From: an uncultured Opitutia bacterium
Lineage (GTDB): Bacteria > Verrucomicrobiota > Verrucomicrobiia > Opitutales > UBA953
Assembly: GCA_903829855.1 (NCBI GenBank)
Contig: CAIKRN010000122.1
Coordinates: 1 to 16,113, forward strand
DNA length: 16,113 bases
Reading direction: 5' to 3'
Position 1 is the first letter of the stretch; the number at the start of each line of letters is the position of its first letter. The translations under genes were made by a program, and so were the position numbers. Below, piece by piece: positions 13,953 to 16,113 of this stretch. The notes beneath the pieces are model-generated. The model ran no database searches. It was given only the letters and a program-made list of their open reading frames with translations, and was not told where the DNA came from.

Positions 13953-15479
13953 ATGAGCCGATACCCCTGGATGCTCCTGATGCTATGCAGTGCTGGGCTC
14001 CTTGCGGAGTCCCGACCAAACATTGTTTTCATCTTAGCCGATGACCTCGGCTACGGTGAAGTCGGCTACAACGGACAAAAAATCATCCGCACGCCCAATG
14101 TCGATCGCCTTGCTCGCGAGGGCATGATTCTCACGCGTCACTATTGTGGCAACGCCGTCTGCGCTCCTTCACGCACCGTGCTCATGACCGGCATGAATCC
14201 CGGCCACGCCCCGGTGCGCGACAACATGGATGTCGGCGAAGGCGAACAGACCCCATTACCCGCGGGCATCACCACCCTGCCCGCCACCCTCAAGCAAGCG
14301 GGCTACACCACGGCCGCTTTCGGGAAATGGGGCATGGGCGGTTTCAATTCGACGGGCAATCCGCTGAAGCAAGGCTTCGACCACTTCCTCGGCCTGACGA
14401 GTCAGCGCGTCGCCCATAGCCACTATCCGGCTTTCATCCAAGATGATGGAAAGTTAATCCCGCTCGACAACGGCCCGAAGGGCGTGCCCGGCCACGCCAA
14501 GTTCCCGGAAGGTGCCGACCCCAAGGATCCTGCGGCCTATGCGGCCTTTATCGGTAAAGATTTTTCCAGCGATCGCACCATCGCCGGCGCGGAAGCTTTC
14601 ATTGCCCAGCAGCCCAAGGATAAACCCTTCTTCCTCTACTACGCTTCGCCCCTACCGCACGTCTCACTTCAGGTACCCGCCGAAGACCTCAAAGCGTACG
14701 ACGGGATCATCACCGAAGCGGCACCCTATATCCCGAACCCAAAATCAGGCGGCTACGTGCCGAATCGCACCCCGCGGGCCACCTATGCAGCCATGATCAC
14801 ACGTCTCGATAAGGAAGTCGGCCGCATCCTCGCTTCGCTCGAGAAAGCGGGCCTCGCCGACAACACGATTATCGTCTTCAGTGGCGACAATGGTGCGACC
14901 CATGACGCCGGCGGCGTTGACACAGGCTATTTCAATTCCGCGGGTGGCCTCAAAGGGCTCAAGGGGTCGCTCCATGAAGGCGGCGTCCGTGAACCTACCG
15001 TCGTCCGCTGGCCCGCAGGCATCAAGGCTGGCAGCCGCTCGAACCGCATCTCCGGCTTCGAAGACTGGCTGCTGACTTTCGCCGAGCTGGCGGGTGTTCG
15101 CATGGAACCCTCTGCCAATATGAGCAGCGAAAGCCTCGTGCGCGCACTCCGCGGCACCGACACCCCGCGCACCGCCCCGCTCTATCGCGAATTCCCAGGT
15201 TATGGCTCTCAGCAAGCCATCTGGGACGGCAAATGGAAAGCCATCCGCACCGACATGGCCAAGGCCCTCCAAGCCAAGACCCCAATTCATCTTGAACTCT
15301 ACGACCTCGATGCCGACCCGAATGAGGCCATCGACCTTGCGGATAAATTCCCCGAGGTGGTGAAAGAGCTCGAAGCCAAGATGGCGGCGGCCCGCGTACC
15401 TGACCCCCACTTCCCGCTCATCGGCGTGGACCCGGCTCCGACCAACGCAGGCAAGGGCAAGAAGAAGGCGGCGAAGTAA
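13953..15479 (+). CDS. secreted Cys-type sulfatase (arylsulfatase, S1 family)
   Basis: This 508-residue family S1 sulfatase hydrolyses sulfate esters, most likely on sulfated polysaccharides. The signal peptide ends near LLA (residue 18). The N-terminal metal site is NIVFILADDLGYG with Asp30 and Asp31. The formylglycine site CAPSR is at 70-74, so Cys70 must be oxidised by a maturase not encoded here. GKWGMGG carries Lys125, PHVS gives His236, and SGDNG supplies Asp312 and Asn313. The active-site set looks complete, and the length is usual for the family. A Lys-rich tail follows the fold. The start lacks a Shine-Dalgarno, but the signal peptide fits. The redoxin gene begins 3 bases after the stop. 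The exact S1 subfamily and substrate cannot be told by eye. Confidence 0.94.
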   Translation: MSRYPWMLLMLCSAGLLAESRPNIVFILADDLGYGEVGYNGQKIIRTPNVDRLAREGMILTRHYCGNAVCAPSRTVLMTGMNPGHAPVRDNMDVGEGEQTPLPAGITTLPATLKQAGYTTAAFGKWGMGGFNSTGNPLKQGFDHFLGLTSQRVAHSHYPAFIQDDGKLIPLDNGPKGVPGHAKFPEGADPKDPAAYAAFIGKDFSSDRTIAGAEAFIAQQPKDKPFFLYYASPLPHVSLQVPAEDLKAYDGIITEAAPYIPNPKSGGYVPNRTPRATYAAMITRLDKEVGRILASLEKAGLADNTIIVFSGDNGATHDAGGVDTGYFNSAGGLKGLKGSLHEGGVREPTVVRWPAGIKAGSRSNRISGFEDWLLTFAELAGVRMEPSANMSSESLVRALRGTDTPRTAPLYREFPGYGSQQAIWDGKWKAIRTDMAKALQAKTPIHLELYDLDADPNEAIDLADKFPEVVKELEAKMAAARVPDPHFPLIGVDPAPTNAGKGKKKAAK

Positions 15480-15482
15480 CCG

Positions 15483-16113
15483 GTGCGAAAGCTGACGTCA
15501 TTACTCACCCTGCTCATCGCGATGAGTGGTGTCGTTAGCGCCCCCATCACGCGCACTGCCGGCCCCCTACTCGATAAACCTGGGGACCTGGGCGTGGGAC
15601 GGATGATACCTGATTTCACCTTCACGGAGGTCAGCGGGGCCACGCACCACCTTTCCGAAATCTGCCAGACCCAGGGACTGGTCATCGCCATGTCGAGCAC
15701 GACTTGTCCGATCAGCAAGCGCTACCTGCCGACACTGGTACAACTCGAAAAGAGCCTCGCCGCCAAGGGGCAGACGCTCCTCGTCGTCAACGCTATGTCC
15801 GCGGAAAACCCTGCGGACATCAAAGCCCAACTCACGGAGAGCGGCTTGAAGTGCGCCTACGTGCACGACAAAGACGGCACCATCGTGCGAGCCCTCGGGG
15901 CGCGCACGACCGCCGAAGTTTTCCTGATCGATCATAAACTTACGCTTCGCTACCGCGGTGCCCTCGATGACCAATATGGTGTCGGCTACAATCGTGAGCA
16001 GCCGGAGCACCGCTACCTCGCCGATGCCCTCGACGCCGTGCTCAAGAATCAGCCAGTGCTCATTGGTGCTACCACCGCACCCGGCTGCGAACTCGACATC
16101 CAGCCGCACTTAG
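15483..16113 (+). CDS. periplasmic redoxin (AhpC/TSA-type) protein, 3' end missing
   Basis: The gene starts at GTG 15483, three bases after the sulfatase stop, and stays open to the window end (210 codons visible). The first residues form a signal peptide (cleavage near VVSA, about residue 20), which supports this start over the internal ATG at 15522. A thioredoxin fold follows: VGRMIPDFTFTEV, then VIAMSSTTCPISKRY with a single Cys75 in a CPIS rather than CxxC site, and TTAEVFLID with Ala144 where thioredoxins usually have the cis-Pro. The last visible part, RYRGALDDQYGVGYN and a TTAPGCEL segment, matches the redoxin module of planctomycetal and verrucomicrobial proteins that often continue into cytochrome c or copper monooxygenase domains. 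Whether this one does lies beyond the window. Its role could be peroxide reduction or redox sensing. Confidence 0.85.
   Translation, partial: MRKLTSLLTLLIAMSGVVSAPITRTAGPLLDKPGDLGVGRMIPDFTFTEVSGATHHLSEICQTQGLVIAMSSTTCPISKRYLPTLVQLEKSLAAKGQTLLVVNAMSAENPADIKAQLTESGLKCAYVHDKDGTIVRALGARTTAEVFLIDHKLTLRYRGALDDQYGVGYNREQPEHRYLADALDAVLKNQPVLIGATTAPGCELDIQPHL

Noticed and set aside
14745..15410. 221-codon open frame on the minus strand
   Set aside because: It is antisense to the sulfatase; the composition is a codon-bias artefact.

Overview
The window looks like chromosomal DNA from a free-living PVC-superphylum bacterium, most likely a verrucomicrobiote (inference). The signs are GC-rich coding DNA, secreted sulfatase, esterase and SGNH hydrolases, a large N-domain/beta-propeller/cytochrome c fusion of the kind common in Verrucomicrobia and Planctomycetes, a periplasmic redoxin with a CPxS site, and an almost complete lack of Shine-Dalgarno sequences. 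All twelve protein genes lie on the + strand. One tRNA-Pro(GGG) gene lies on the - strand. I see no insertion sequence, integrase, phage gene, CRISPR array or toxin-antitoxin pair.

Layout. (1) 2-1415: the 3' end of a SASA-type acetylesterase, followed 4 bases later by a soluble cytochrome P450. (2) 1520-3616: a stand-alone membrane protein fused to a spermidine-synthase-like methyltransferase domain, closed by a good intrinsic terminator. (3) 3691-9578: a tightly packed unit of secreted DUF6797-like/propeller/cytochrome c protein, cytoplasmic O-methyltransferase (1-base gap), secreted helical-toroid-like protein of unknown function (3-base gap) and a small secreted NTF2-like protein. (4) 9703-11777: two different alpha/beta hydrolases whose genes overlap by ATGA, preceded by two abutting inverted repeats that look like an operator. 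(5) 11909-13723: a secreted SGNH hydrolase framed by two chitobiase-type C-terminal domains, with a terminator after it. (6) 13770-13846: tRNA-Pro(GGG) on the minus strand, divergent from (7) 13953-16113: a secreted Cys-type sulfatase followed 3 bases later by a redoxin starting at GTG and running off the window.

At least eight of the twelve proteins appear to be exported. The sulfatase, acetylesterase, SGNH hydrolase and alpha/beta hydrolases suggest work on sulfated or acylated polysaccharides or their side groups. The P450, cytochrome c and redoxin add an oxidative or redox component. There is no SusC/SusD pair or classical glycoside hydrolase here, so this is not a standard polysaccharide-utilisation locus, and a shared pathway is inference from proximity only. 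The most distinctive piece is the 3691-9100 unit, where a cytoplasmic methyltransferase gene is tightly packed between two exported proteins.
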